Source of the DNA: Bog-473 sp963745665
Lineage (GTDB): Bacteria > Actinomycetota > Acidimicrobiia > Acidimicrobiales > RAAP-2
Assembly (NCBI GenBank): GCA_963745665.1
Contig: CAVUYE010000002.1
Coordinates: 62,001 to 126,000 of the forward strand
DNA length: 64,000 bases
Reading direction: 5' to 3'
This document shows, in pieces, positions 25,045-33,604 of the stretch. The position numbers were made by a program, and so were the translations under genes. A model generated the notes under the pieces. That model was not told the origin of the DNA and searched no databases. It worked only from the letters and a program-made list of their open reading frames with translations. Positions within the stretch are counted from its first letter, which is position 1. The number at the start of each line of letters is the position of its first letter.

Positions 25045-26595
25045 TCAGGTGCGACGGCCGGCGGTGGCGGCCAGGGTCGGGTTCGTTGGGGGGAAACTGA
25101 CGCCGCAATGCCAGGTCGGCACCTCCTGCACGGCTGCGCTCACGGCGGCCGGGGTGCGGGTCGGGTTGCGGATCGTCAGTGCGGCCAGGATGCCGCCGGC
25201 CGCACTGAGACCGCCGGAGATCAACATGGCGGTCCGGAAACCGCTCGCCAGCGCCCCGCTGTCGAGGGCGCCGGCGCCGGTGAGGCCGGCGAGCAGTGGC
25301 AACACGGCCACGGCCAGGAGGCCGCCGGCACGGGCGACGACGTTGTTCACGGCCGAGGCGACTCCCGAGTGCTCGGGCGGTGCCGCACCCATGGCGGTGG
25401 CCGTGAGTGGGGCGACCGTGACGGCGAGGCCGAGAGCGAAGAGCAGGACGGCCGGGAAGACCTGGGTCCAATAGCTGCCGGCGTGGGTGGCGCGGGTCAG
25501 GAGGGCAAGCCCGGCGCCCACGACCAGCGGCCCCACCGTCATCTGGAGGCGGGGGCCGATGCGTGCCGACAGCGCGCCGGAGCGGGCCGACAGGGTGAGC
25601 ATCACCAGGGTGAGGGGGAGCAGGGCCAGGCCGGACTCGAGCGGGCTGTAACCCTTGACGATCTGCAACTCGACGGGAAGGAGGAAGAGGGCGCCACCCA
25701 GGGCGGCGTAGACGGCGAAGGTGACCCCGTTGGCCCCGCTGAACTGCCGGGAGCGGAATAGCCGGAGCGGGAGCATCGGGTGGGCCCGCCGGTGCTCGAC
25801 GAGGAGGAAGACGGGTGCCGACACGGCGGCCACCGCGAGACAGGCCACGACGGCCGGACTGGACCACCCGCTCGTCGGGGCTTCGATCAGCCCGTACGTC
25901 AGGCCGGCGAGGAAGACGACGGCCAGGGCGGCGCCGGGGGTGTCGATCCGTCCGGTGGCGCTGGGGTCCCGGGACTCGGGCACGTGACGGGCGGTCATCA
26001 CGAGCACGGCGGCGGCCAAGGGCAGGTTGATGTAGAAGACCCAGCGCCACGAGCCGACGGCGAGGAGATAACCCCCGACAAGTGGGCCGGCGGCGGAGGC
26101 GACGCCGCCCAGCCCCGACCAGGCCCCGATCGCCCGCGCCCGGTCGTCCGGGCTGAACGAGGCCTGCAGGATGGCCAGACTGCCCGGTGTCAGCAGGGCG
26201 CCACCGATGCCCTGCACGAGGCGGGCGCCGATAAGGAGGCCGGCGGTCGGGGCAAGCCCGCAACAGGCGGAAGCGACGGCGAACCAGACCACCCCGATGG
26301 AGAAGACGCGTTTGCGTCCGTAACGATCGCCGAGCGCGCCGCCGAGAAGAAGGAAGGCGGCCAACGTCAGCGCATAGCCGGTGACCACCCATTGCAGGGT
26401 GCCGACGCCCCCGTGGAAGGTGCGGCCGACGGAGGGCAGCGCGATGCCGACCACGGTCGAATCGAGGAAGGCGATGCCCGTCCCGAGGACGGTGGCCGCG
26501 ACCACCCAGCGCCCCTTGGCGCTCGAGAGGACGAGGGGGTCGGCCACCGCGCTTGTTGCTGCCGCGTCGCCGGCGTCGTCGTCGCCGCCGCTCAT
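25045..26595 (-). CDS. MFS drug-efflux transporter (DHA2/EmrB type)
   Basis: 516 aa from ATG 26595 (17 codons upstream would also read). About 14 membrane helices. Motifs: GIAFLDSTVVGIALPSVG in helix 1, LGGALGDRYGRKRVFSIG (motif A) and GIGGALLTPGSLAIL. Similar in type to the pump at 20-21.7 kb but only moderately alike in detail. No regulator lies beside it. The stop is 10 bases from the next gene's coding region on the other side. Function: proton-coupled export of drugs or organic compounds. Confidence 0.9.
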   Translation of the reverse strand: MSGGDDDAGDAAATSAVADPLVLSSAKGRWVVAATVLGTGIAFLDSTVVGIALPSVGRTFHGGVGTLQWVVTGYALTLAAFLLLGGALGDRYGRKRVFSIGVVWFAVASACCGLAPTAGLLIGARLVQGIGGALLTPGSLAILQASFSPDDRARAIGAWSGLGGVASAAGPLVGGYLLAVGSWRWVFYINLPLAAAVLVMTARHVPESRDPSATGRIDTPGAALAVVFLAGLTYGLIEAPTSGWSSPAVVACLAVAAVSAPVFLLVEHRRAHPMLPLRLFRSRQFSGANGVTFAVYAALGGALFLLPVELQIVKGYSPLESGLALLPLTLVMLTLSARSGALSARIGPRLQMTVGPLVVGAGLALLTRATHAGSYWTQVFPAVLLFALGLAVTVAPLTATAMGAAPPEHSGVASAVNNVVARAGGLLAVAVLPLLAGLTGAGALDSGALASGFRTAMLISGGLSAAGGILAALTIRNPTRTPAAVSAAVQEVPTWHCGVSFPPTNPTLAATAGRRT

Positions 26596-26605
26596 GGCGC
26601 ACCGC

Positions 26606-27286
26606 TCATTGGGGACAGCGCTGCATAGTGAGGGTGACCGTGGCACCGGGATGGAGGACGGTGAGGGCGGCAGGATCCTGCGTCAACACGGTTCGCGGCG
26701 CCTTGGTGGTCGCTTTGGTGGACGTCGGGCTCACGGAGTAACAGGCCCAGGTGAGACCCGCGGCGCGCAGCGCGTGGCGGGCCACCGCGAACGTCTGGCC
26801 GACGACGGCAGGAACCTCCGACGCGCCACCGAAGCAGCCTGACCAGGTGATCCCGATCTGCGTCCCCGGTGTGATGACAGTGCCTGGGCTCAAGGCCACC
26901 GCGCCGACGCTGGGTTCCGGCGCCTTCCCGGGGATCGACAGCGACGAGACTATACTGTGGCTCGCCTTCGTGCCCTCGGTGCACGGTGTGTTCAAGTAGA
27001 CCGCCGGGAGCTTTGCGGCGCGCAGCGCGGCGCGGGCGGGGGCGACCTTCATGCCGATGACGTCGGGAACGGCCACCCCGGCCGCCGTCGTGGTCGTGGT
27101 CGACGTCGTGGTCGTGGTCGTCGGCGCGGTCGACGTCGTGGAGACAGCGGCCGTCGTCGTGGTTCTGAGGATGTTGCGCCCGGCATTCTTCTGCTCGGGC
27201 GTAGAGGAGTTGCCGCAGGACGTCACGGCGCAGGCCGCGACCAGCGTGCCGACACCCAGCGCGGCGACCCGATTGCCGAACGACAT
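26606..27286 (-). CDS. PASTA-domain lipoprotein
   Basis: 226 aa. The N terminus ends in a lipobox (AVTSC, Cys about 24), so the protein should be lipid-anchored outside the membrane. A Thr-rich linker (about residues 42-68) precedes two PASTA-like domains, each beginning VPDVIGMKVAPARAALRAA or VPAVVGQTFAVARHALRAA. Single Cys pairs in each domain could form disulphides. PASTA domains bind peptidoglycan fragments or beta-lactams in Ser/Thr kinases and penicillin-binding proteins; here there is no kinase part. The Thr linker is encoded by repeated GTCGTG-type sequence at about 27080-27170 on the plus strand, a low-complexity tract. Confidence 0.82.
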   Translation of the reverse strand: MSFGNRVAALGVGTLVAACAVTSCGNSSTPEQKNAGRNILRTTTTAAVSTTSTAPTTTTTTSTTTTTAAGVAVPDVIGMKVAPARAALRAAKLPAVYLNTPCTEGTKASHSIVSSLSIPGKAPEPSVGAVALSPGTVITPGTQIGITWSGCFGGASEVPAVVGQTFAVARHALRAAGLTWACYSVSPTSTKATTKAPRTVLTQDPAALTVLHPGATVTLTMQRCPQ

Positions 27287-27345
27287 GGTTCCATCATGGT
27301 GCCTCGAGCGTTCCGCCGTGGCCCCGGCCGAGGGTGGTGCGGCCC

Positions 27346-28026
27346 TTACTTCAAGATGTTGACGGCGCGGGCCACGACGAGAATGCCCACCACCAGGGAG
27401 ATGGCCGACTCGGCCATCATCATGAGTTTCATCCAGGGCTTGACGGCAGAGACATCGGTCGGGCTGAAGGCGGTTGCCGTGGCGAACGCGAAGTGGAAGT
27501 AGTCGATGAACGTCGGGGACCAGTCCTCTCCGACGTGTTGCGGGTGGAGCATTTCTGGGAAGATCAACGCGGGGCGCAAGTCCCTGCCCTCGGCGCGGGC
27601 CGCCGGGCCGCCCCGGTCGAGGTTCCAGTACCAGAGGGCAAAGGCGATGATGTTGGAGAGCCAGATGGCGCCGCCGCTGGCCAGCAAGAGCTTGGCGTCC
27701 TGGGTGAAGCTCGACACGTTGATGATGCTGACTACCAGGCGGACGGCGGCATCCGCGTTGGCCACGGAGATGAGGCCGATCATCACGCTGGTGAGGTTGT
27801 GCAGCCAGGGTCGGTCCCGGTCGATGCGGCCAGGGTCACCGACGATGAGGACGGCCAGCAGGGCCACCACGAGGACGAGGAACAGCCAGGGCGCGTCGCC
27901 GTTGCGCAGCTCGGGCGGGAGCGCCGCACGCAGCAGGCCGGTGGCGAGGACGGCGAGGGCCATCGGCCAGCGGGGCTCGCCGAGGTGCGGTTTCGGCTGC
28001 TGCGGTGGCGCCGAGCCTGAGGACAT
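27346..28026 (-). CDS. DUF1345-like membrane protein
   Basis: 226 aa from ATG 28026 (a GTG at 28044 is possible). Four or five membrane helices, a cytosolic loop, then DYFHFAFATATAFSPTDV and a final helix SAISLVVGILVVARAVNIL. The loop-helix combination resembles the pore region of DUF1345/ion-channel-like proteins, where FSPTD stands near the selectivity position. Channel activity is inference. Downstream of the GT-C glycosyltransferase gene on the same strand, separated by about 80 bases. Confidence 0.7.
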   Translation of the reverse strand: MSSGSAPPQQPKPHLGEPRWPMALAVLATGLLRAALPPELRNGDAPWLFLVLVVALLAVLIVGDPGRIDRDRPWLHNLTSVMIGLISVANADAAVRLVVSIINVSSFTQDAKLLLASGGAIWLSNIIAFALWYWNLDRGGPAARAEGRDLRPALIFPEMLHPQHVGEDWSPTFIDYFHFAFATATAFSPTDVSAVKPWMKLMMMAESAISLVVGILVVARAVNILK

Positions 28027-28104
28027 TGAGCCATCATCCCCCACCAGCGGGTGCGACGGTGGGTGACTCCACGGTCAACGCAGCGGCGGCCGTGGTGAGA
28101 ACAA

Positions 28105-29331
28105 CTAGGGGACGTACGCCCCCTGGAAGGCCAGCACGGCGTAGAGCGCCAAGGCGGCGCCGCACAGGACGTAGACCGTGGTGGCAACGCGCGCCGACCG
28201 GAGCAGGGTCGCACCGGCCATCACGAGGGGAAAGGCGCTGAGCGCATAGCGCTCGAACGAGTCGAGGTTGGATCCGGACAACGCGACGACGACGACGGCC
28301 ACGGCGAACGCCCCGTAGGACGCGGGCAGGCGCCAGAACGCCACGACGATCAGGATCAGCGCGACGCCGATCCAAGGCACGTGGAGCGCGTCGCCGATGT
28401 GGTGCCCGTGCGCCAGGTTGGCGAGCGAGTGGTAGATGGTCGACAGAGGATCGGTGAGGGTGCCGTGATGCGCCTGCTGCTGCTGGATCTTGAGCGGCTC
28501 GAGGAAGCCCCCTCCGAACGTGGCGCCCGCCCAGGCGAGGTACGTGACAGTGCCTGCCACGGAGGAGACGATCGCCACCAGCTTTCCCGGCCACCGGCTC
28601 CAGCGGTCAGTCGGCCACGAGCGAACGGCCTCAATGACCGCCGGGACGACCAGGAGGCACCCGATCGGTCGGGCCGTGCCGGCCAGGTACCCGAAGAGGG
28701 CGGCCCACCACCAATTGCCGCGGCGGATGGTGATGAAGAAGGCAACGGCCAGAAGGACGAGCAGCGCCTCCGAGTAACCCATCACGAAGACGAACGCGGG
28801 TGGGGCCAGCATGATCAACCAGACCGCCCGCCGGGCCACGACGGTGTCCTGGAACTCGGCGCGGACCAAGACGTAGATCCCCACTCCCAGCAGGAAGGCG
28901 GCGAGGTTCGTGATGAGAAGGGAGGCGATGCCCACCGTCAGCGTGGTGACGTCGTGCAGTCCCCGGTCGAGAAGTGGCAGTAGTGGGAAGAAGCGGGTGG
29001 TGGACCGCGGGAGTGCCCCGTAGCCGTGCGCGGCGATGGTCTGGTACCAGCCCGCGTCGGAACCCAGCAGCCCATCGTGCGATTCGAGCACGGCCTTGGC
29101 ATTCGTGATGTGAAAGTGCTTGACCTGGTACTTGGCCAGACCGAGCGCGAAGAGCGTGACGATCCGGGCCGTGAGCCACGGCAGCCACACGATTCCGAGC
29201 GCCTCGAGGATGAGGCCCCTGCGACCGCGCCACCGCTCGAGAAGATCGTGCGTAGGACCGCGATCTTCCGAAGTCAGAATGTCAACGTCCCGCGTTATCT
29301 GAGAAGCGGTGTCCACTGCTCCCGACGCCAT
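28105..29331 (-). CDS. PIG-V-like membrane glycosyltransferase (GT-C fold)
   Basis: 408 aa. About nine to ten membrane segments, with the early loop DAGWYQTIAAHGYG followed by STTRFFPLLPLLDRG. That D-x-x-W-Y...FFPLLP pattern is typical of mannosyltransferase PIG-V-type proteins, whose acidic residue in the first loop is catalytic. SGSNLDSFERYALSAFPL near the C terminus also fits. It would move a sugar from a polyprenyl-phosphate donor outside the membrane. Acceptor unknown. It is preceded on the same strand by a soluble glycosyltransferase gene, so both may serve a surface glycan. Confidence 0.82.
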   Translation of the reverse strand: MASGAVDTASQITRDVDILTSEDRGPTHDLLERWRGRRGLILEALGIVWLPWLTARIVTLFALGLAKYQVKHFHITNAKAVLESHDGLLGSDAGWYQTIAAHGYGALPRSTTRFFPLLPLLDRGLHDVTTLTVGIASLLITNLAAFLLGVGIYVLVRAEFQDTVVARRAVWLIMLAPPAFVFVMGYSEALLVLLAVAFFITIRRGNWWWAALFGYLAGTARPIGCLLVVPAVIEAVRSWPTDRWSRWPGKLVAIVSSVAGTVTYLAWAGATFGGGFLEPLKIQQQQAHHGTLTDPLSTIYHSLANLAHGHHIGDALHVPWIGVALILIVVAFWRLPASYGAFAVAVVVVALSGSNLDSFERYALSAFPLVMAGATLLRSARVATTVYVLCGAALALYAVLAFQGAYVP

Positions 29332-29370
29332 GCCTGGATGTTTGCACGTCGCCGGTGCCGACGTGCGCTT

Positions 29371-30490
29371 TCAGGCACCGGCGTCGGCGAGCGTCCGGTA
29401 GAGCTCCGTCAGTTGGGCCCCGGCTCGTTCCCACGAGAACAACCGGACACGTTGCGTGCCCTCGGCGATCAGGCGTTGTCGCGTCGGCGAGTCCTCGATC
29501 GCCAGCTCCAGGGCCTCGGAGAGTGCCGGCGCATCACGCGGCGCGACCAACAGGGCCGCATTGCCGACAACCTCGGGTATGGCGCCGGCGGTGGTCGCGA
29601 CCACCGGGACACCTAGGGACATGGCTTCGAGCGGTGGCAGACCGAAGCCCTCGTACAGGGAGGGGTAGGCGAGCACGCGGGCGCCGGCAATCAGGGTGCT
29701 TCTGTCGTCGATCCATCCGATGCGGTGGATGCGCTCCGCGTGGCGGGCGGACCGGAGGCTGGCGCCGAGCTGCTCCTCGCCCCAGCCGTCGGGTCCGGCG
29801 ATCTTGAGATGAACCTCGGGACGCGCGTCGGCGACGCGATCGAACGCGGCCACCAGGTCGGGCAGGCCCTTGCGCGGCTCCACGGTTCCGATGGCGAGGA
29901 TGTACGGGGGCTCCGCCTCGTCGCGCGGGAGCGGCGGCGGAAGCGGCGTCAGACCGTTGTGGATGACGTGCACGCGATCGGGTCGGAGGTGGAAATGCTC
30001 CATGACCCCATCGGCCATCGCCTGCGAGACGGTGTGGACGGACGCACCCCGGTCAACGGCCCGGCGGATCAGGCCCGGATAGCGCAGCGATGTCGGGCTG
30101 CAGAGCTCGGGGAAGCGCACGGGCGTGAGGTCGTGCACGGTCACCACCCGCGCCGCGTCTCGAGACGGTGGTACGACGAAGTTGGTGCCGTGCACCACGT
30201 CGACGGAGCCGGTCCAGCGTTCGATCGCCGGATGGTCGAACCGTTCCCAGGCCCGCAGCAGCACGGTGGCCGGGATCGGGACTGACCGGCCGGCCCGGAC
30301 GGCGCCCGGGAGCTGCTCGGGCAGCTTTCTGGCGGCCGTCGCGCTCGAGGGCGTAGCCGACGACGTCCACGGAGGGATCGGCCGACGCTGCGGCGAGGAA
30401 GCCGGAAACGGATGCACCCACACCCGTGCGCACCCCCAACAACGGTGTGGCGTCCAGCGCCACGACGACGGGCCGGGCCGGACGGAGCAT
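29371..30490 (-). pseudogene. GT4-type glycosyltransferase split by a one-base insertion
   Basis: The N-terminal frame starts at ATG 30490 (RPVVVALDATPLLGVRTGVG, the usual GT4 start with the GVG loop) after a TAAGGT leaderless-type box. It runs to about VVGYALERDGR. The rest continues one base out of frame from RKLPEQLPGAVRAG through VVTVHDLTPVRFPE, ILAIGTVEPRKGLPDLV and YPSLYEGFGLPPLEAM (donor-binding EGFG...E) to the stop at 29371. Dropping one C near 30325-30350 restores one continuous protein of about 373 aa. Either a recent mutation or a sequence error. A longer frame upstream of 30490 is not real gene. Confidence 0.8.
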
Positions 30491-30497
30491 GCACCGA

Positions 30498-30503
30498 ACC
30501 TTA
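30498..30503 (-). promoter_or_regulatory. Candidate -10 box (TAAGGT) of the glycosyltransferase gene
   Basis: On the minus strand TAAGGT, then 7 bases, then ATG 30490. This supports the upstream start even though that frame is broken later. Confidence 0.45.
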
Positions 30504-30651
30504 GAGAGTGGCGATGGGCCTGGGCGTTGGCAGCCGGGTGAAGGTGGCCGGTGGCCTGGGATGCAGAAAAATTCTCGACATTTTTCGGCCTCGCGACATC
30601 CGCGGCGCGTGCCGCTCCGAAGACAAGACGGAGCGGAGCGGAGGTTTGGCC

Positions 30652-30996
30652 ATGAGCGATTCCCCAGTGGAGGACACCGACCAGTCTGACGACGAGCGGG
30701 GGGGCCTGAGCCGCCGCAGCTTCTTGCACCGCGGCGCGTTCACGGCGGCGGCGGTCGCCGTCGCCGGCAGTGTCCCAGGGTTGTCCGGCCTCGTCGCCAG
30801 CACGGCACCGGAGGCTCCGGCGGTCGACACCGGGGTCAATGAGGCCGCCGACGACAGCGGTGCCCTATCCGAACCCCTCATCGCCCAGGTCAAGGACCTG
30901 ACGACGGGCGAGATCAGCCTGTTCCAAGGCGAGAGGGAAGTCGTCGTCCAGTCACCGGCGCTGGCCCGGAGCCTGTTGTCGGCTGCCCAGAAGTAG
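30652..30996 (+). CDS. Small Tat-exported protein
   Basis: 114 aa from ATG 30652 with GCGGAGG eight bases upstream. After an acidic N terminus comes a twin-arginine signal, LSRRSFLHRGAFTAAAVAVAG (about residues 20-40 plus). The mature part ends in the compact module VKDLTTGEISLFQGEREVVVQSPALARSLLSAAQK (two pieces: VKDLTTGEISLFQGEREVV, SPALARSLLSAAQ). I recall similar small Tat proteins in other actinobacteria. No cofactor-binding residues are seen. It is the first gene of a cassette with a DUF4331 protein and a 108-aa protein. Confidence 0.8.
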   Translation: MSDSPVEDTDQSDDERGGLSRRSFLHRGAFTAAAVAVAGSVPGLSGLVASTAPEAPAVDTGVNEAADDSGALSEPLIAQVKDLTTGEISLFQGEREVVVQSPALARSLLSAAQK

Positions 30997-31026
30997 TCCA
31001 GTCCAGTCCAGCTCATTCCAGTCCAG
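30997..31026 (+). repeat. TCCAG pentamer repeats before the DUF4331 gene
   Basis: Five copies of TCCAG (three tandem, then two after a 5-base gap) fill the short gap between the Tat protein stop and the DUF4331 gene. Confidence 0.8.
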
Positions 31027-31054
31027 TTGCACCATCGTCAAATAGGAGGGAACC

Positions 31055-32548
31055 ATGTCGTCACACCGAGAAGCACCCGAGATTTCGAAGGATCCTGTCG
31101 CCGACAGCACCGATGTCTATGCCTTCGTCAGTCCCGATCAACCCGAGACCGTCACGCTCATTGCGAACTACATCCCGCTGCAGGCGCCGGATGGAGGGCC
31201 GAACTTCTACGAGTTCGCTGACGACGTTCTCTACGAGATCCACATCGACAACACGGGTGACGGCAACCCGGACATCAGTTACCAATTCCGGTTCACGACT
31301 GTGAACAACATCCCGTCGTCCTTCCTGTACAACGACGGCCCTATCACCTCGCTGACACCGCCGTCGCCGAAGTCCCCCTGGAACCGCCAGCAGACCTACA
31401 CGTTGACACGGGTCGACAACAACCCGGCCAACCGGTGGTGGCGGAACGAGTCGATCGTCCTGGGTACGGGACTGCTTTGCCCGCCGTGCAACATCGGGCC
31501 ACTCTCCACTCCGAACTACGTGGGTTTGGCCAATGCGGCCATTCACTCCGTCGGCGCCGGTCCGTTCTCGGCCCAGGTCTTTGCCGGGCAGAGGGCGGAG
31601 GGTTTCTACGTCGATCTGGGCGCCGTCTTCGACCTCGGCGATCTGCGCGGGTTCGCGCCCGCCCACGCGGGCGCTGCCGCCGCGGGCCTGTTGAGCGGCA
31701 TGCCCGGTGTGAACTCGACGGCGGACGTCAACGTCCACTCGCTGGCCTTGCAGGTCCCGATCAGCGAGCTCACCCGCGCTACGCCCCAAGGTGCCGGAGA
31801 CCCGGCCGCGGTAATCGGCGTGTGGACGACGGCCAGCCGGCAGCGGGTCCGGGTGTGGGGCAACTGGTTCAACGGAGGCGACCTGAGGAGCGGGCCATGG
31901 ACGCAGGTCTCGCGCCTGGGCAACCCACTGGTGAACGAGCTCCTCATCGGCATCGGGGCGAAGGATGTCTGGAACACCCAGCCCCCGACGGCCGACGGCA
32001 CTGAGTTCCTGAACTTCTTCGCCGAGCCCTTGCTTCCCCAGCTACTGCCGTCTCTTTACCCCGATGTCTTCCCGAACCTGCTCAAGTACAACAACGGCTC
32101 GCCGAATTCCCGACCCGACATTGAGGCCATCTTCCTGACGGGGATCCCGGCGGGGGTGATCACCCAGGCGCCGACCTTCACCAACTACAACGGCACCGGG
32201 GTCAAAGCGGACATGCTGCGCCTGAACACCGCCATCCCGCCGTCGGCCAGCCCGAACAATCTCGGCCTCCTGGGGCTCGACGTGGCCGGGTTCCCCAACG
32301 GCCGTCGTATCGTTGACGACGTGGCGACCATTGCGCTGCGCGCGGCGGCCGGTGCCACACTCGGGTATGTCGTGCCCTCCTTCACGGCGGACGGGGCGGC
32401 CAGCGCGGTTGACTTCGGCCTCACCAGCGGCGGGACCGATCCCTCGGCGAAGGGCACGGAGCACTATCTGAGCGCTTTCCCGTACCTGGGCACGCCCTAC
32501 AGCGGGTACTCGAACCCATCCGCCACGCCGATGTCGGTGGCTCCGTAG
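31055..32548 (+). CDS. DUF4331 family protein
   Basis: 497 aa. AGGAGGG just upstream fixes ATG 31055. The family is recognised from the start SSHREAPEISKDPVADSTDVYAF and the repeated Asp-rich strands (IDNTGDGNPDISYQFRF). It has no signal peptide of its own, though relatives are often thought to act outside the cell. The function of the family is unknown; the structure is probably a beta-rich barrel with metal-binding Asp/Asn sites. Flanked by a Tat-signal protein and a 108-aa protein in the same direction with almost no gaps, so the three probably work as a unit. Confidence 0.85.
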   Translation: MSSHREAPEISKDPVADSTDVYAFVSPDQPETVTLIANYIPLQAPDGGPNFYEFADDVLYEIHIDNTGDGNPDISYQFRFTTVNNIPSSFLYNDGPITSLTPPSPKSPWNRQQTYTLTRVDNNPANRWWRNESIVLGTGLLCPPCNIGPLSTPNYVGLANAAIHSVGAGPFSAQVFAGQRAEGFYVDLGAVFDLGDLRGFAPAHAGAAAAGLLSGMPGVNSTADVNVHSLALQVPISELTRATPQGAGDPAAVIGVWTTASRQRVRVWGNWFNGGDLRSGPWTQVSRLGNPLVNELLIGIGAKDVWNTQPPTADGTEFLNFFAEPLLPQLLPSLYPDVFPNLLKYNNGSPNSRPDIEAIFLTGIPAGVITQAPTFTNYNGTGVKADMLRLNTAIPPSASPNNLGLLGLDVAGFPNGRRIVDDVATIALRAAAGATLGYVVPSFTADGAASAVDFGLTSGGTDPSAKGTEHYLSAFPYLGTPYSGYSNPSATPMSVAP

Positions 32549-32550
32549 CC

Positions 32551-32877
32551 ATGGACCACAACATGGGAACCAGCGAAATGGGATCCGTCGTGCTCGACAT
32601 CGGCGGTGAGCGAGGCGCGGCCATCGTGCACACCTCGCCGAGTCTCGACGGTGTCGAGATCGAGATTCGGCGCCGGGGTACCGCCTGGGACGGCACGCAT
32701 GTCGCAGTGCGGCCACGCCGTATCCCCGACGGCGTGGTGTACGCGGCACTCTTTCCCGTACTGGTGCAAGGGGACTACGAGGTACGCGTCCGGGGCGGTG
32801 CCCCCGACGGTGCGACCGCCGACGTCGCCGTCAACGGCGGACGGGTGAGCCAGGCGCACTTCGATCCGGCAGGCTGA
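32551..32877 (+). CDS. Small beta-rich protein of the Tat/DUF4331 cassette
   Basis: 108 aa starting 2 bases after the DUF4331 stop. The sequence alternates as in a beta sandwich: SLDGVEIEIRRRG, THVAVRPRRIPDGVVYAALFPVLVQGDYEVRVRGG and VNGGRVSQAHFDPAG. The pattern looks like a transthyretin- or Cna-B-like fold (inference). I recall similar small proteins next to Tat-signal or DUF4331 genes in actinobacteria. No cysteines and no signal peptide. Confidence 0.7.
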   Translation: MDHNMGTSEMGSVVLDIGGERGAAIVHTSPSLDGVEIEIRRRGTAWDGTHVAVRPRRIPDGVVYAALFPVLVQGDYEVRVRGGAPDGATADVAVNGGRVSQAHFDPAG

Positions 32878-32941
32878 CGCACAGTCACGACACGGCTCCG
32901 CGGACGAGCCGTGGGCTCTGCCAAGGCTCTCAGCCGGTCGA

Positions 32942-32947
32942 TAGGGT
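32942..32947 (+). promoter_or_regulatory. Candidate -10 box (TAGGGT), leaderless type
   Basis: TAGGGT with 6 bases to ATG 32954 and no ribosome site between. Confidence 0.5.
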
Positions 32948-32953
32948 GTCGAG

Positions 32954-33427
32954 ATGACTCACGAAACAAGCACCGGATCGTCACCGATCGTCGAAGGCCT
33001 GATGAACGGCCTTCGAGAGATCCTTCCGGACGATGAGCAGCCGAAGCTGGCCGAGTACGCGGCACGGGCCGGCGACACCAAGCTCCGCGGCGACTTCCAC
33101 CGAGCCCGGCACTGCCTGCACTGGGCGATTCAGGTCGCCGAGCAGCCCACGCACTCGCATCTCTCCGGCGTGGCGGTCCACCTGAAGGAGACCTACAAGG
33201 CATGGCAGGACGTGGTGCTCGGGACCGAATTCGGCTCTGACGTGAAAATGGGGAAGGGCAACCCAAGCCAAGAGATCAAGGGAGATCAGAAGATAGGCCC
33301 GGGAGAGGACATTGAGCTCCTGTGGGTCGGCGAAGCGGTCTCCGTCGCCAAGAGCGCAGCCGAGAAGTCAGGCTGGGACACGGTTCCGTGGGACAGCCTG
33401 ATGCGCGAGGTGCTCGAGATCGGATAA
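32954..33427 (+). CDS. Hypothetical protein
   Basis: 157 aa, soluble and mostly helical, acidic at both ends. The middle has HRARHCLHWAIQVAEQ and VHLKETYKAWQDVV, reminiscent of a helical bundle, but I recognise no family. A Gly/Lys-rich turn (MGKGNPSQEIKGDQKIGPGED) separates it from a C-terminal helix pair. Start supported by a leaderless -10 box. It begins the more AT-rich accessory stretch. Confidence 0.6.
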   Translation: MTHETSTGSSPIVEGLMNGLREILPDDEQPKLAEYAARAGDTKLRGDFHRARHCLHWAIQVAEQPTHSHLSGVAVHLKETYKAWQDVVLGTEFGSDVKMGKGNPSQEIKGDQKIGPGEDIELLWVGEAVSVAKSAAEKSGWDTVPWDSLMREVLEIG

Positions 33428-33604
33428 CTATGGTGCGCAGTGCCTGGCGTCCGATGACATGTCGTGAGTAATCCAAATCGGCCACACTCGCTGGCGGAAG
33501 CCGGACCGTTCCGCCGGTGGGTCGGGACGATGCTTGCGCACCGCCAGGATCGTGGCGTGCATCATGACGCCGAGCGCGCCCACGCCTTGTACTAGACGTC
33601 CACC

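Noticed and set aside
23875..25761. 628-codon plus-strand frame
   Set aside because: Antisense to the old-yellow-enzyme and MFS genes; Gly/Arg/His-rich with no motif.
27080..27170. Tandem repeat as a non-coding satellite
   Set aside because: It is the low-complexity coding sequence of the Thr-rich linker in the PASTA lipoprotein.
30508..30651. Longer N terminus of the small Tat protein from 30508
   Set aside because: It would put 48 odd residues before the Tat signal; ATG 30652 has a good ribosome site.
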